Source of the DNA: Planctomycetota bacterium
GTDB lineage: Bacteria > Planctomycetota > UBA8742 > UBA2392
Direction: 5' to 3'
NCBI GenBank assembly: GCA_019186845.1
Contig: JABARW010000013.1
Location: forward strand, 1-58,078
Length of the DNA stretch: 58,078 nt
The position numbers were made by a program, and so were the translations under genes. The notes beneath the pieces are model-generated. The model was not told the DNA's origin and ran no database searches. It worked only from the letters and a program-made list of their open reading frames with translations. Shown piece by piece: positions 42,621 through 51,073 of this stretch. Positions within the stretch are counted from its first letter, which is position 1; each line of letters starts with the position of its first letter.

Positions 42621-44378
42621 CTACTCTGAGTCGACGAAACCCGTCAATTCCTCCAGAGTTTTGCCCGCGCCGTCGAGGCGCCGGTAAACAACCTCAACGC
42701 CGTCCATGACAATATAGACGACGGAACCCCCGGACTCCGCCTGAGGATCAGGCGACGAGAAGGCCTCAAAGCGCTCGCCACCCACTTCTACAGTTCCGAC
42801 CTGCCGGACGGGTAGACGCGCATGTCCGGCATGGGCGCTGAACTGATACTCGCTGAACTGCCCGCGCACATCCCAACCCTTGGTGGAGCTGTCCGCGTCT
42901 TCGTTGCAGCCACGCGCCCGCATGTGGCATTGACCGTTGCTGCGCGCCACGATCTCCACAATGGCGTGCTTGTTATCGCCGGTCTTGAGCCTCGCCATCC
43001 AGGTGGAGCTGGTCAGATGGTCAACCTTTTCGCCACCCAGCGGCAGCGAGTAAAGCAGCTTCAGGCCTGCCCTGACCTCTCGTGGTGAGAGCCCGTCCTT
43101 GGCGCGGTTCTCCAGTGGCGCAGCAGGCTTGTAGTTCCGGGGCGCATCAGGGTTGTCAACAAATCGCAGCAGCGTTCGGCTAAATGCCGGCGAATTTGCC
43201 GAATGCTTGGCAATGACCTCGACACCGCCTACCAGGATCGCCGTGATCGCTCCACCTTGGTGCTTTACCGTATAGGCCTCGAATTTTTCGTCGCCGATGC
43301 TTATGACACTTCGCTCGCGATTGACCTTCGCAGTTTTGGCCGCAGCGGAAGTGTAATCAACCTGGTAGCTGTGCTCTCCGCCTGAACCGTGGTTGGTATC
43401 ACCATCGGAGTAGCACGAACAGTGCCGCCAGCGAATCTGCTTCGATTTGATTTCCATGAAGTCGTAGCGCTTGAATCGCGGCGTCGTCATGGATTTACCG
43501 TCCCGATCCGGGCTGCCTTCCCACTCCACGCTGTAGAGAAGCGAGGTTCCGGGCCCCAGCTTGCGTTTGGAGAGCCCGGGCTGGGAGCGCACGCCGGTCT
43601 TTCGGTCTTCCGCGTAGCCCTTCTTGGCTTCATCGCCTGCCTCTCCGTCCGAAGGATCCACCTTGGGCTCGTCGGACACCCACTCCTCCGAGGCGTGGCC
43701 GCCAACACTGGGACTTTCTTCGTCCTCAAGATCTTCGACGGTAGCGGCTTCGCTCACCCACCAGCCATTGACCAGGTGCGTGACGCGCAGGCCGGCCGCA
43801 CGCCGGGCGTTGAGCATCGCGTAGAACTCGGAGAAATCGAGGCACTGATCCTGTCCGGCATCGGCCGCCGCGAACTCTTCAGCAGTCAGTTCGCGCGGAA
43901 AGCGCGGCGCCAGCTCGCTCAGCGAGAGCTTCCTGTCGCGGTTTGCGTCCATGCGCTTGAGCAGATCAGGCCAGGAGTCCTCCCACTGTGCCTTGAAAAG
44001 GGTGTCTTCATCGGCTTCGCTCATGGCTGGCGCCGGCCCGCCTGACTTGGCCGCCAGAAAGGCTTCCAGCTCCTCTCGGGAAAGCGAGAGGTTGTCATTC
44101 ACGTCACCCGCCAGAAAATCCGCCGGTGCCAACACATCCGGAGTGGCCCTTTCCAGCGCGGCGCGCCGCGCGGCATCCTGGGCCTGGTGTAACTCCCGTT
44201 CCAGTTTCCTGGCGCGGCTGAAACACTCTTTGAATTCGATCTTGCCGTTCTTGTCGGAGTCGTTGGCCTTGATCAGCGCGGCCACGCGAGCCGCAGGTTT
44301 GGCCTCGACCTTCTGGGCCTGAGTCGACCAGACAAACAACGACAGCAGCACCAGTGCTGTTCCTGCGCGAGTCCACAT
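42621..44378 (-). CDS. Exported EF-hand protein
   Basis: 585 aa. A signal peptide (about 1-21) is followed by four EF-hand-like loops in the first 200 residues: DSDKNGKIEFKE, DVNDNLSLSREELE, DANRDRKLSLSEL and DAGQDQCLDFSEF. A Ser/Asp/Glu-rich linker (about 210-265) and a long beta-rich region with no recognised motif follow. EF-hand proteins of this type bind calcium outside the cytoplasm. It is monocistronic between a convergent DUF1513 gene and the acyl-CoA gene group. The function of the C-terminal region is unknown. Confidence 0.82.
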   Translation of the reverse strand: MWTRAGTALVLLSLFVWSTQAQKVEAKPAARVAALIKANDSDKNGKIEFKECFSRARKLERELHQAQDAARRAALERATPDVLAPADFLAGDVNDNLSLSREELEAFLAAKSGGPAPAMSEADEDTLFKAQWEDSWPDLLKRMDANRDRKLSLSELAPRFPRELTAEEFAAADAGQDQCLDFSEFYAMLNARRAAGLRVTHLVNGWWVSEAATVEDLEDEESPSVGGHASEEWVSDEPKVDPSDGEAGDEAKKGYAEDRKTGVRSQPGLSKRKLGPGTSLLYSVEWEGSPDRDGKSMTTPRFKRYDFMEIKSKQIRWRHCSCYSDGDTNHGSGGEHSYQVDYTSAAAKTAKVNRERSVISIGDEKFEAYTVKHQGGAITAILVGGVEVIAKHSANSPAFSRTLLRFVDNPDAPRNYKPAAPLENRAKDGLSPREVRAGLKLLYSLPLGGEKVDHLTSSTWMARLKTGDNKHAIVEIVARSNGQCHMRARGCNEDADSSTKGWDVRGQFSEYQFSAHAGHARLPVRQVGTVEVGGERFEAFSSPDPQAESGGSVVYIVMDGVEVVYRRLDGAGKTLEELTGFVDSE

Positions 44379-44514
44379 GTTGAGTCAGTCCGTTGGGCGC
44401 GGGGAGCGCCAGGCATCGGGGAAGATGCAGCAATGAGAATCTATCCCGCGGGGCCGCCGACCGCAAGCGCCACCCGGCGCAAGGGCGCACTCAGGCCGGC
44501 AGGCTGACTCCACA

Positions 44515-45363
44515 TCAATATCTGTAGAAGCCCTCGCCGCTCTTCTTGCCCAGCTTTCCAGCCTTGACCATGTCGCGCATGAGCTGCGGCGCCCTGAAGA
44601 CATCGCTCTTCAGCTCGCCGTGCAGGTAGTCGGCGATGTTCAAGCGCACGTCCAGGCCCACTAGGTCCGTCAGCTTCAGCGGCCCCATGGGGTGCGCGTA
44701 ACCCAGTTCCATGGCCTTGTCGATGTCGGCGGCGCTGGCCACGCCCTGCTCAACCATGCGGATGGCCTCGAGACCCAGGCAGACGCCGAGGCGGCTGGTG
44801 GCAAAGCCAGGGAAGTCCTTGACCACGATGCAATCCTTGCCCAGCTTCGCGCCCACCTCCTGCACGGTGGTCAAGGTGGCCGCGCTGGTCTGACCCGTGA
44901 CCACGACCTCCAGCAGCTTCATGATGTGCACGGGGTTGAAGAAGTGCATGCCTACGAAACGGTCGCTTCTCTTCGTTGCGGCCGCGATACTGGCAATACT
45001 CAGGCTTGAGGTGTTGCTGGCAAAGACGGTTTCATGGCTGCACAGACCGTCCAGTTCCCTGAACAGCCCCTGCTTGAGTTCGAGCTTCTCCGGAATGGCC
45101 TCGATGACGAGCTGCGCGCCCTTGGCGGCATCCGGTACCGCGACACTGCCGCGAAGATTACCCAAAGCAGCCTGACGCTGCTCAGCCGTGACCTTGCCCT
45201 TCTCCACCCCTTTGTCGAGGTTGCTCCGGATGCTGGCCAGGCCTTTGTCCACGAATTCCTGCTTGATGTCGTACAGGGCGACCTTGAAACCGGACTGGGC
45301 GGCCACCTGAGCGATGCCGTGGCCCATGGTGCCTGCGCCAAAGACTGAGATGTGGGTGATCAT
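44515..45363 (-). CDS. 3-hydroxyacyl-CoA (3-hydroxybutyryl-CoA) dehydrogenase
   Basis: 282 aa, the standard single-function length. The NAD fold is ISVFGAGTMGHGIAQVAAQS, the catalytic histidine is in MHFFNPVHIMKLLEVV and the C-terminal dimer domain carries GLDVRLNIADYLH. It interconverts 3-hydroxyacyl-CoA and 3-ketoacyl-CoA. It lies 92 bases downstream of an enoyl-CoA hydratase on the same strand, so the two steps are linked. PaaH, Hbd and FadB2 cannot be separated by eye. Confidence 0.92.
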   Translation of the reverse strand: MITHISVFGAGTMGHGIAQVAAQSGFKVALYDIKQEFVDKGLASIRSNLDKGVEKGKVTAEQRQAALGNLRGSVAVPDAAKGAQLVIEAIPEKLELKQGLFRELDGLCSHETVFASNTSSLSIASIAAATKRSDRFVGMHFFNPVHIMKLLEVVVTGQTSAATLTTVQEVGAKLGKDCIVVKDFPGFATSRLGVCLGLEAIRMVEQGVASAADIDKAMELGYAHPMGPLKLTDLVGLDVRLNIADYLHGELKSDVFRAPQLMRDMVKAGKLGKKSGEGFYRY

Positions 45364-45366
45364 GGA

Positions 45367-45440
45367 GTGCTGAACGCTGAGTGCCGAGTTCTGAAGGAAA
45401 GACCGACCTCGCTCTGAATTCAGAACTCGAAACCCAGAAC
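45367..45440. repeat. Inverted heptamer repeat element between hydratase and dehydrogenase genes
   Basis: Units GCTGAAC, GCTGAGT, GCCGAGT, TCTGAAG run one way. After a spacer, ATTCAGA, ACTCGAA, ACCCAGA, AC run as the inverse type. It fills most of the 92-base gap. Same plan as the elements at 2155, 3381, 3734 and 56046. Confidence 0.6.
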
Positions 45441-45455
45441 GACCGCTCCGAGCGG

Positions 45456-46223
45456 CTATTTCTTTTTCTTTTGCAGGAAGTCCGTCATCCGCTTCATCTT
45501 GTCTTCGCTCTCGAACAGCAGCGCCTGGGCCGTACTTTCGAAGGCCAGCCCGCTGTCGAGATTCATGCGCGCGCTCTGGTTCAGAGCCGCCTTGGCCATG
45601 CGGATCGCGAGGGAGCCCTTCTTGAGGATAGTCAGGGCCATCTTGCGAGACGCGCCCATGAGTTCGCTATCGGGCACCACCTTGTTGACGAGCCCGATGC
45701 GCAGAGCCTCCTGCGCGTCAATGATGGCGCCGGTCAGCACGAGCTCCTTGGCGCGGCCCAGCCCCACGATGCGCGGCAGGCGCTGGGTGCCGCCGGCAGC
45801 GGGGATGATACCCAGGTTGACCTCCGGCTGGCCGAACTGAGCTGTCTCGGAGGCAATGCGCATGTCGCACGCCAGGGTGAGTTCGCAACCGCCGCCCAGG
45901 GCGTAGCCGCGAATGGCGGCGATAACGGGGGCGGCAAAACCCTCAATACGGGCGAAGAGCGCACTGTTGATCGCCGCCAGGGACTCCAGAGCTTTGCGTT
46001 CGCGTAGCTCGGCGATGTCGGCGCCGGCCGCGAAATCGGGACCTTCACCGGTAAGGATCACGCAGCCCGTTTCGCCGCCTTCGCGCAGATCGTCAAAGGC
46101 CCGGGTTAACTCTGCGACCATGGCCTTGTTGATGGCGTTCTTGACGTCAGGTCGCTTGAGCGAAATGACCGCAAGACGCGAGTCCTCAGTATCGCGCAAA
46201 ACCGAGATGAGTTGATATGCCAT
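45456..46223 (-). CDS. Enoyl-CoA hydratase (crotonase family)
   Basis: 255 aa. The oxyanion-hole segments are FAAGADIAEL and ALGGGCELTLACDMRIA. The two crotonase glutamates are present, in GCELTLACD and in FGQPEVNLGIIPAAGGTQRLPR, so it should be an active hydratase. The C-terminus is Lys-rich. It pairs with the downstream 3-hydroxyacyl-CoA dehydrogenase for two consecutive beta-oxidation or butyrate-type steps. Confidence 0.92.
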   Translation of the reverse strand: MAYQLISVLRDTEDSRLAVISLKRPDVKNAINKAMVAELTRAFDDLREGGETGCVILTGEGPDFAAGADIAELRERKALESLAAINSALFARIEGFAAPVIAAIRGYALGGGCELTLACDMRIASETAQFGQPEVNLGIIPAAGGTQRLPRIVGLGRAKELVLTGAIIDAQEALRIGLVNKVVPDSELMGASRKMALTILKKGSLAIRMAKAALNQSARMNLDSGLAFESTAQALLFESEDKMKRMTDFLQKKKK

Positions 46224-46314
46224 GGTGGTCCGCCCCCTGCCGTTGAAGTTTCAAGCACCTGCCCGCGCGCCCGTCAATTGCCATTTCGCCGGCACGGACT
46301 GTCTGTCATCTGGC

Positions 46315-46659
46315 TCAGGACTGATAGCGGTTTTCAACCTCGACGCCCGGGTCTTCAATGTACTTGCCCAGAACATAGTGGTGCGGCGTGGGCAGAAGGT
46401 TCAAGTCATCGCCGTGGTAAAGCTCAACGTGTTTGAGCATGTCGCGCGAGGTCCGAAACACGAGCTGCACGAAGTAAGTCCGCTCGCGGGTTCCGATGGC
46501 AAAGCCCGGCGGCACTGAACCGTCAGGCAGGGCCTCCGGCACAAAGAAACTGCCGTGTACAAAACCGGGGTTGAAGCTCGCGGCCTTGATGTACTTCTTG
46601 AGGGCAGCTTCCGTGGCAGCGCCCGGCCGTGCCTCAAACTTGATGATCTGGCAATACAT
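46315..46659 (-). CDS. Small dimeric alpha-beta-barrel (ABM-like) protein
   Basis: 114 aa. The pattern MYCQIIKFEARPGAATEAAL, then FVQLVFRTSRDMLKHVELYH, resembles antibiotic-biosynthesis-monooxygenase-type ferredoxin-like folds. No metal- or haem-binding motif is evident, so the activity is unknown. It lies between the quinone-reductase-like and hydratase genes on the same strand. Confidence 0.6.
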   Translation of the reverse strand: MYCQIIKFEARPGAATEAALKKYIKAASFNPGFVHGSFFVPEALPDGSVPPGFAIGTRERTYFVQLVFRTSRDMLKHVELYHGDDLNLLPTPHHYVLGKYIEDPGVEVENRYQS

Positions 46660-46732
46660 GGTCGTGCCTCATGCTTTAGGCAGGGCTGCAGCCGGCCCCG
46701 ACAGCGCCGAAATGGAACATGCGGCCTGACCC

Positions 46733-47764
46733 CTACCACTGTGTCGCATCGAGCACGACTTTGCCAAAGGCCCGGCGCGACTCCACATAACTGTGGGCTT
46801 CGCGAATGTCGCGGATGGCAAACACGCGATCGACGACGGGGCGTACCTTGCCGGAGGTCAGCAGTTTCCAGACCTCGATCTGATCGGCTTTGGGTCCCAT
46901 GGTGGAGCCGATCAGGCTGATGCGCTTGAAAAAAAGCGCACGCAGGTTCAGCTTGACCTCGCCGCCCGTCGTGCTGCCGCAAGTAACGTAGCGGCCGCCC
47001 CACTTGATCAGCTTCATGTCGCCATCAAAAGTATCGGGGCCCACGTGGTCAAAAATCACGTCCACGCCGCCTTTTGAGGTGAGCTTCTTGACCTCTTCCA
47101 CCCAGTCCTGGCGATAGTTGACGAGAAAATCCGCGCCCAGCCTGCGGGCCTTTTCCAGCTTCTCCTCGCTGCCAGCCGTGGCAATGACGGTGGCACCCAG
47201 CAGCTTGGCAAGCTGGATGCCGGCGCTCGTGACGCCGGAGCCCGCGGCGTGCATGAGCACCAGGTCATTGGCTTTGACGCCGGCCTTCTTGAGCATGGTC
47301 CAGGCGGTCAGGAACACGAGAGGGCAAGCGGCAGCATCGCTGTAGCTCATGTGCGACGGCAGGCGCATGAGGTTGCGCGCCGGAGCGTCCATGAACTCGG
47401 CGCAGCCTCCGTTTCGCGTTTCGCCGAATATGCCGTAGTCGCGCGAAAGTTGATCCTGGCCGCTGAGCGAATGCTCGGTCAAGGGATCGGCAAAGCCCGG
47501 CATGACGGCGACACGATCGCCTGCCTTGAATCCCGTCGCGAGCGGCCCGGCCTCGACAACATCCCCCGCGACATCCGTACCGGGAATCATCGGAAGGGGA
47601 AACTTGTGGCCGGGGACTCCCTTGCGCACCCACAGATCCAGGTGGTTGATGCCCGCGGCCTTCACCGCCACCAGTACCTCATCGGCCTTGATGCGCGGCT
47701 TGTCGGCCTCTTCAAACAGCAGCTTCTCCACGCCGCCGTGTTCACGAACAATGACTGCCTTCAT
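46733..47764 (-). CDS. Zinc-independent MDR / quinone oxidoreductase family enzyme
   Basis: 343 aa. A GroES-like N-terminal domain (GINHLDLWVRKGVPGHKFPL, then PGTDVAGDVVEAG) and a Rossmann domain (LMHAAGSGVTSAGIQLAKLL, then GATVIATAGS) place it in the medium-chain dehydrogenase superfamily, NADPH:quinone reductase branch. The catalytic-zinc ligand pattern is absent. Predicted to reduce a quinone or enone with NAD(P)H; the substrate is unknown. Confidence 0.88.
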   Translation of the reverse strand: MKAVIVREHGGVEKLLFEEADKPRIKADEVLVAVKAAGINHLDLWVRKGVPGHKFPLPMIPGTDVAGDVVEAGPLATGFKAGDRVAVMPGFADPLTEHSLSGQDQLSRDYGIFGETRNGGCAEFMDAPARNLMRLPSHMSYSDAAACPLVFLTAWTMLKKAGVKANDLVLMHAAGSGVTSAGIQLAKLLGATVIATAGSEEKLEKARRLGADFLVNYRQDWVEEVKKLTSKGGVDVIFDHVGPDTFDGDMKLIKWGGRYVTCGSTTGGEVKLNLRALFFKRISLIGSTMGPKADQIEVWKLLTSGKVRPVVDRVFAIRDIREAHSYVESRRAFGKVVLDATQW

Positions 47765-47807
47765 GGTTCACTTCCTGAATGGCCCAAGGCGCGCCTGACC
47801 CGCGCCT

Positions 47808-48335
47808 TCACTGCGCCGCTTCGCGGATGTCCGGCAGCGTGCGGAACTTGCCCTCGTGATCCATGCCGTAGCCCACGAGAAAGACGTCGCGTTCAAGGTC
47901 AAAGGCGATGTAGTCAGCGGTGAACTCAACCTGGCGACGCGCCTTCTTGTCCACGGCCACAGCGTAACGAAGGGAGTTCGGACCTTGGGCCCGGATGGCC
48001 TGGTCCAGTGTGGACAACGTGGTTCCGGTGTCCACCAGGTCTTCAATGACCAGAACGTCGTAGCCGCTGCATGAAGGAAGCTGGCCGCGGAACACCGGCG
48101 CGCGTCCCGAACGCGCCCCCACGTAACTCGTGAGCCTTACGAAATCGAGCTCGGGGTCCAGAGAAGCGATGCGACGAATCAGGTCGGCGGCAAAGAAGAA
48201 TCCGCCGCGCAGGACCACAAGGCAGAGCAGTCTCTTTCCTTTGTAGTCCTTGAGAATCTGCGCCGCCATGGCATCGAGGCGCTGGGCAATCTGCGCTTGG
48301 GTGAACAGCACCTTCTTCGGAGGTTTGGGAGCCAT
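47808..48335 (-). CDS. hpt: Hypoxanthine phosphoribosyltransferase
   Basis: A 175-aa type I PRTase for purine salvage. The PRPP loop is DVLVIEDLVDTGTTLSTLD; the early loop is VVLRGGFFFAADLIRRI and the C-terminal base-binding segment is DYIAFDLERDVFLVGYGMD, typical of hypoxanthine/guanine enzymes. First gene of the minus-strand group; 229 bases to the divergent gene at 48565. Confidence 0.93.
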   Translation of the reverse strand: MAPKPPKKVLFTQAQIAQRLDAMAAQILKDYKGKRLLCLVVLRGGFFFAADLIRRIASLDPELDFVRLTSYVGARSGRAPVFRGQLPSCSGYDVLVIEDLVDTGTTLSTLDQAIRAQGPNSLRYAVAVDKKARRQVEFTADYIAFDLERDVFLVGYGMDHEGKFRTLPDIREAAQ

Positions 48336-48564
48336 GGGGTTGGTTTATCAAAGGTGCAGGCGGTATTGAATGCTGCGCTGCCCTGGAAGGCAAACAGGCG
48401 GGAAGTAATGGCTGCCGAAAAACGGGCAGCATCTGCCAGAGATTATGCACATAAGTTGTTTCCAAATAATGAGTTATGCGGAACTTGCGGGGCCGGGATA
48501 GCATCTCACTGGTGAGCAGCAGAGTTGCTGCGCGGGAGCCGAAAGCCAGCCAGGGGAGAAAGTC

Positions 48565-49311
48565 ATGTTCAAGCCAGTCGCAGTTCTAGTAGGAGTCGCC
48601 ATGCTCGGCCTGGGAGCCGGGCAACTTCAGGCGCAAGTCTCGGTGAGGGTCAACAAGGACAACCGCGGAAAGTCCGTCGAAGTCAAAGTGGGAGACTCCG
48701 GGCGCGGCAAGAGCCACGGCCGTGACGACGATCGGCGCGACAACGGTCGCTCGAACGATCGGGGCATCGGTCAGGAGCGCGTATGGGTGGTGGACTACGA
48801 AATGGTGGAGGAGCGGTACTTTGAGCCGGGCCACTGGACGACCGTGGAAAAGCAGGTCTGGGTGCCGGACCAGCACGTCAAGACCATCGAACGCGTCTGG
48901 GTGCCGGAAAAACACGTCAAGGTCGTCGAGCGCGTGTGGATTCCCGGGCGCACGGAAATGGTGGAGGAAACCGTCTATGTCGCGGGCCAGCATGTGACCA
49001 GGCGGGTGGCGCGCCGAGACTGCCACGGACGGATCTACTACACCAACGAGTGCGTGTGGGTGCCTGCGCACTACGAGAAGAAAATGGTCGAGAAGTGCAT
49101 CCCCGGCCGCTACGAAGACCGCGAGGTGTGCAAGGTGGTGCCGGGCCATTACGTGAACAAGGAAGTCTGCAAGGTTATCCCCGGCCACTACAAGACGGTC
49201 TGCGAGAAGGTTTTCGTCGAGGGTTGCTACAAGACCCGCATGGTCAAGCGGGAGTGCGGCGGACACTGGGAAGTCAAGAAGCCCGATCCCTGCCAGCCCT
49301 GCAAGAACTAG
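48565..49311 (+). CDS. Exported repeat protein with V-x-PG-[HR]-Y modules
   Basis: 248 aa. A signal peptide (about 1-23, LGAGQLQAQ) and a basic Asp/Arg/Gly-rich stretch (about 45-70) are followed by some dozen short repeats such as KQVWVPDQHVKTIERVWVPE, VCKVVPGHYVNKEVCKVIPG and YKTRMVKREC. Cysteines appear regularly in the second half, which ends DPCQPCKN. It resembles the Cys-containing V/P/Y repeat proteins common in planctomycete genomes and may be a wall or surface cross-linked protein. Start: ATG with GGGGAGA upstream. Confidence 0.8.
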   Translation: MFKPVAVLVGVAMLGLGAGQLQAQVSVRVNKDNRGKSVEVKVGDSGRGKSHGRDDDRRDNGRSNDRGIGQERVWVVDYEMVEERYFEPGHWTTVEKQVWVPDQHVKTIERVWVPEKHVKVVERVWIPGRTEMVEETVYVAGQHVTRRVARRDCHGRIYYTNECVWVPAHYEKKMVEKCIPGRYEDREVCKVVPGHYVNKEVCKVIPGHYKTVCEKVFVEGCYKTRMVKRECGGHWEVKKPDPCQPCKN

Positions 49312-49336
49312 CCGTCCGTCCCCCCGCGGCGCGGCG

Positions 49337-49374
49337 ACAGGCGCGGAGAGCCAGCTCTCCGCGCCTGTGCATTT
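49337..49374 (+). terminator. Terminator hairpin after the repeat protein gene
   Basis: ACAGGCGCGGAGAG-CCAG-CTCTCCGCGCCTGT is a perfect 14-bp stem followed by GCATTTC. Confidence 0.7.
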
Positions 49375-49586
49375 CACGCGGCCGGACCGTCGATGGGCAA
49401 CAAGCCGCGGGCGCGCTCGATCGCGCGACAAAACGCGCCGATTCCGTAGCCGCGCTCGAAAACTGCCAGACGTTGTCGCGCCAAGAAACTCTCCGCTTCC
49501 TGAGCTTTCTGCTCCCAGCGTGCAAGTTCGCCACGCAGTTAATTCCGCAGTTCCTCCACGGAATGTGGAAGAGCAAAGTCAGTCAT
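49374..49586 (-). pseudogene. Small helical protein gene interrupted by TAA
   Basis: The minus strand reads MTDFALPHSVEELRN, then TAA (49539-49541), then LRGELARWEQKAQEAESFLA and continues RQRLAVFERGYGIGAFCRAI to a TGA at 49374. The frame is the same before and after the stop, and the whole would be a 70-aa helical protein. A nonsense mutation in a small gene is the simplest reading. Family not recognised. Confidence 0.4.
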
Positions 49587-49623
49587 GATTGAATCTCTCG
49601 CTTGTGTAATGCCATGGTGAATC

Positions 49624-50091
49624 ATGCCCACTCGCTACTGGTTGATGAAGTGCGAACCCTCCGCCTATTCCATTGACGACCTGGAGCGCGACGGCACCGC
49701 GAGTTGGGAGGGCGTGCGCAACTACCAGGCCCGCAATTTCATGCGCGATGATATGAAGATCGGCGACGGCGTACTTTTCTACGCCAGCAATGCCGAACCT
49801 GCGGGCGTGACGGGCCTGGCTGAAGTCTGCCGGGGCGCCTACCCCGACCATTTCGCATTCAGGAAAGGGCACGAGTACTTCGATCCCAAGAGCAAGAAGG
49901 ACAACCCAACCTGGTTCATGGTCGACATCCGATTCGTCGAGCGCTTCCGCCAGATCGTGACGATCGCGGACCTGAAAGCTGCTCCCGGTCTCGATAAAAT
50001 GGCCGTACTCCAGAAGGGCTCGCGCCTTTCCGTGCAACCTGTACGCCCCGAAGAGTGGAAAATTGTGGTCAGCCTGGGACGACGCGGTTAG
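49624..50091 (+). CDS. EVE-domain protein
   Basis: 155 aa. The whole protein is one PUA-like EVE domain: YWLMKCEPSAYSIDDLE, WEGVRNYQARNFMRDDMKIG, GDGVLFYASNAEPAGVTGLA, then TWFMVDIRFVERF. EVE domains bind modified nucleotides in DNA or RNA. It stands alone, with no restriction enzyme or helicase nearby. Its 3' end overlaps the convergent dehydrogenase gene by 23 bases. Confidence 0.92.
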   Translation: MPTRYWLMKCEPSAYSIDDLERDGTASWEGVRNYQARNFMRDDMKIGDGVLFYASNAEPAGVTGLAEVCRGAYPDHFAFRKGHEYFDPKSKKDNPTWFMVDIRFVERFRQIVTIADLKAAPGLDKMAVLQKGSRLSVQPVRPEEWKIVVSLGRRG

Positions 50092-51049
50092 CCGGCTCGC
50101 GGCCGCCCAGCACGTCGATTATGGCCTGGGCGCACATCAGGCCCATGCGTTGGCGCGTTTCGACCGTGGCACTGCCAATATGGGGAAGCAGCGTCACATT
50201 GCCCAAACCTGCCAGCCCCGGCGCCAGCGCCGGCTCTTGCTCAAACACATCAAGGCCCGCCCCCGCAATGCGACCTGCTTTGAGGGCCTCAACCAATGCG
50301 GACTCGTCCACGACAGGACCACGCGCCGTATTGATCAAGAAGGCACTGCGCTTCATGCGTGCCAGGCGGCTCCCGTCGATCAGGTGCTTCGTTTGCGGCG
50401 TCAGGGGGCAATGCAGCGAGACAAAATCACTCTGCTCCAGCAGACTGTTCAGGTCTGCACGTGTGGCCTGAACCTGCTCTTCAAACTCGGGATGCGCGCT
50501 GCGCGCCGTATACAGCACCCGGCAGTCAAAGCCGTGCCTCATGGTGCGAGCCACGCGCAGTCCGATGCGCCCCGCCCCCACAATTCCCACAGTCTTGCCG
50601 TAGACCCCAAACCCCAGATGAAACAGTGGCGCCCAGCCCCGAAACGAGCCTTGACGCGTCAATACATCGCCCTCGATGAATCGCCGCGCGCAGGCCAGCA
50701 TAAGCCCCACCGCCACCTCGGCCGTGGCGTCCGTCAGCACGTCAGGCGTGTTGGCGACCACGATGCCGCGCTCGCGCGCCGCCGCGAGATCGATGTTATT
50801 GGTGCCCACGGCATAGGTCGCAATCACACGCAGGCGTGGCAAGGACTCAATCAAGGCGCGGCTGATATCGTCGGCAAGAGTACAGATCAGGCCCTGAGCA
50901 CCTGCGGCCATGCTCGCAATTTCGGCTGGAGTGAGGTTGGCGTCACGGGGATTGACCGCAACCTTGAGGCCTGGAAGGGCCGAAGCCAGCAACTGGAGAG
51001 CGGCTTCAGGGATGGCGCGCGTGATAAAGACATCGGGCAGGTCCGGCAT
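50069..51049 (-). CDS. D-2-hydroxyacid dehydrogenase (glyoxylate reductase-like)
   Basis: 326 aa. The NAD fold is KTVGIVGAGRIGLRVARTMR and the catalytic residues fall in LINTARGPVVDESALVEAL, AGAGLDVFEQEP and LLPHIGSAT. It should reduce glyoxylate, hydroxypyruvate or a similar 2-oxoacid; the exact substrate is not readable. It is 24 bases after the response-regulator gene on the same strand. It contains one copy of the palindrome TTGACGCGTCAA (50651-50662). Confidence 0.9.
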   Translation of the reverse strand: MPDLPDVFITRAIPEAALQLLASALPGLKVAVNPRDANLTPAEIASMAAGAQGLICTLADDISRALIESLPRLRVIATYAVGTNNIDLAAARERGIVVANTPDVLTDATAEVAVGLMLACARRFIEGDVLTRQGSFRGWAPLFHLGFGVYGKTVGIVGAGRIGLRVARTMRHGFDCRVLYTARSAHPEFEEQVQATRADLNSLLEQSDFVSLHCPLTPQTKHLIDGSRLARMKRSAFLINTARGPVVDESALVEALKAGRIAGAGLDVFEQEPALAPGLAGLGNVTLLPHIGSATVETRQRMGLMCAQAIIDVLGGREPANRVVPG

Positions 51050-51073
51050 GGCCGCATCATAGCCATGACAGGC

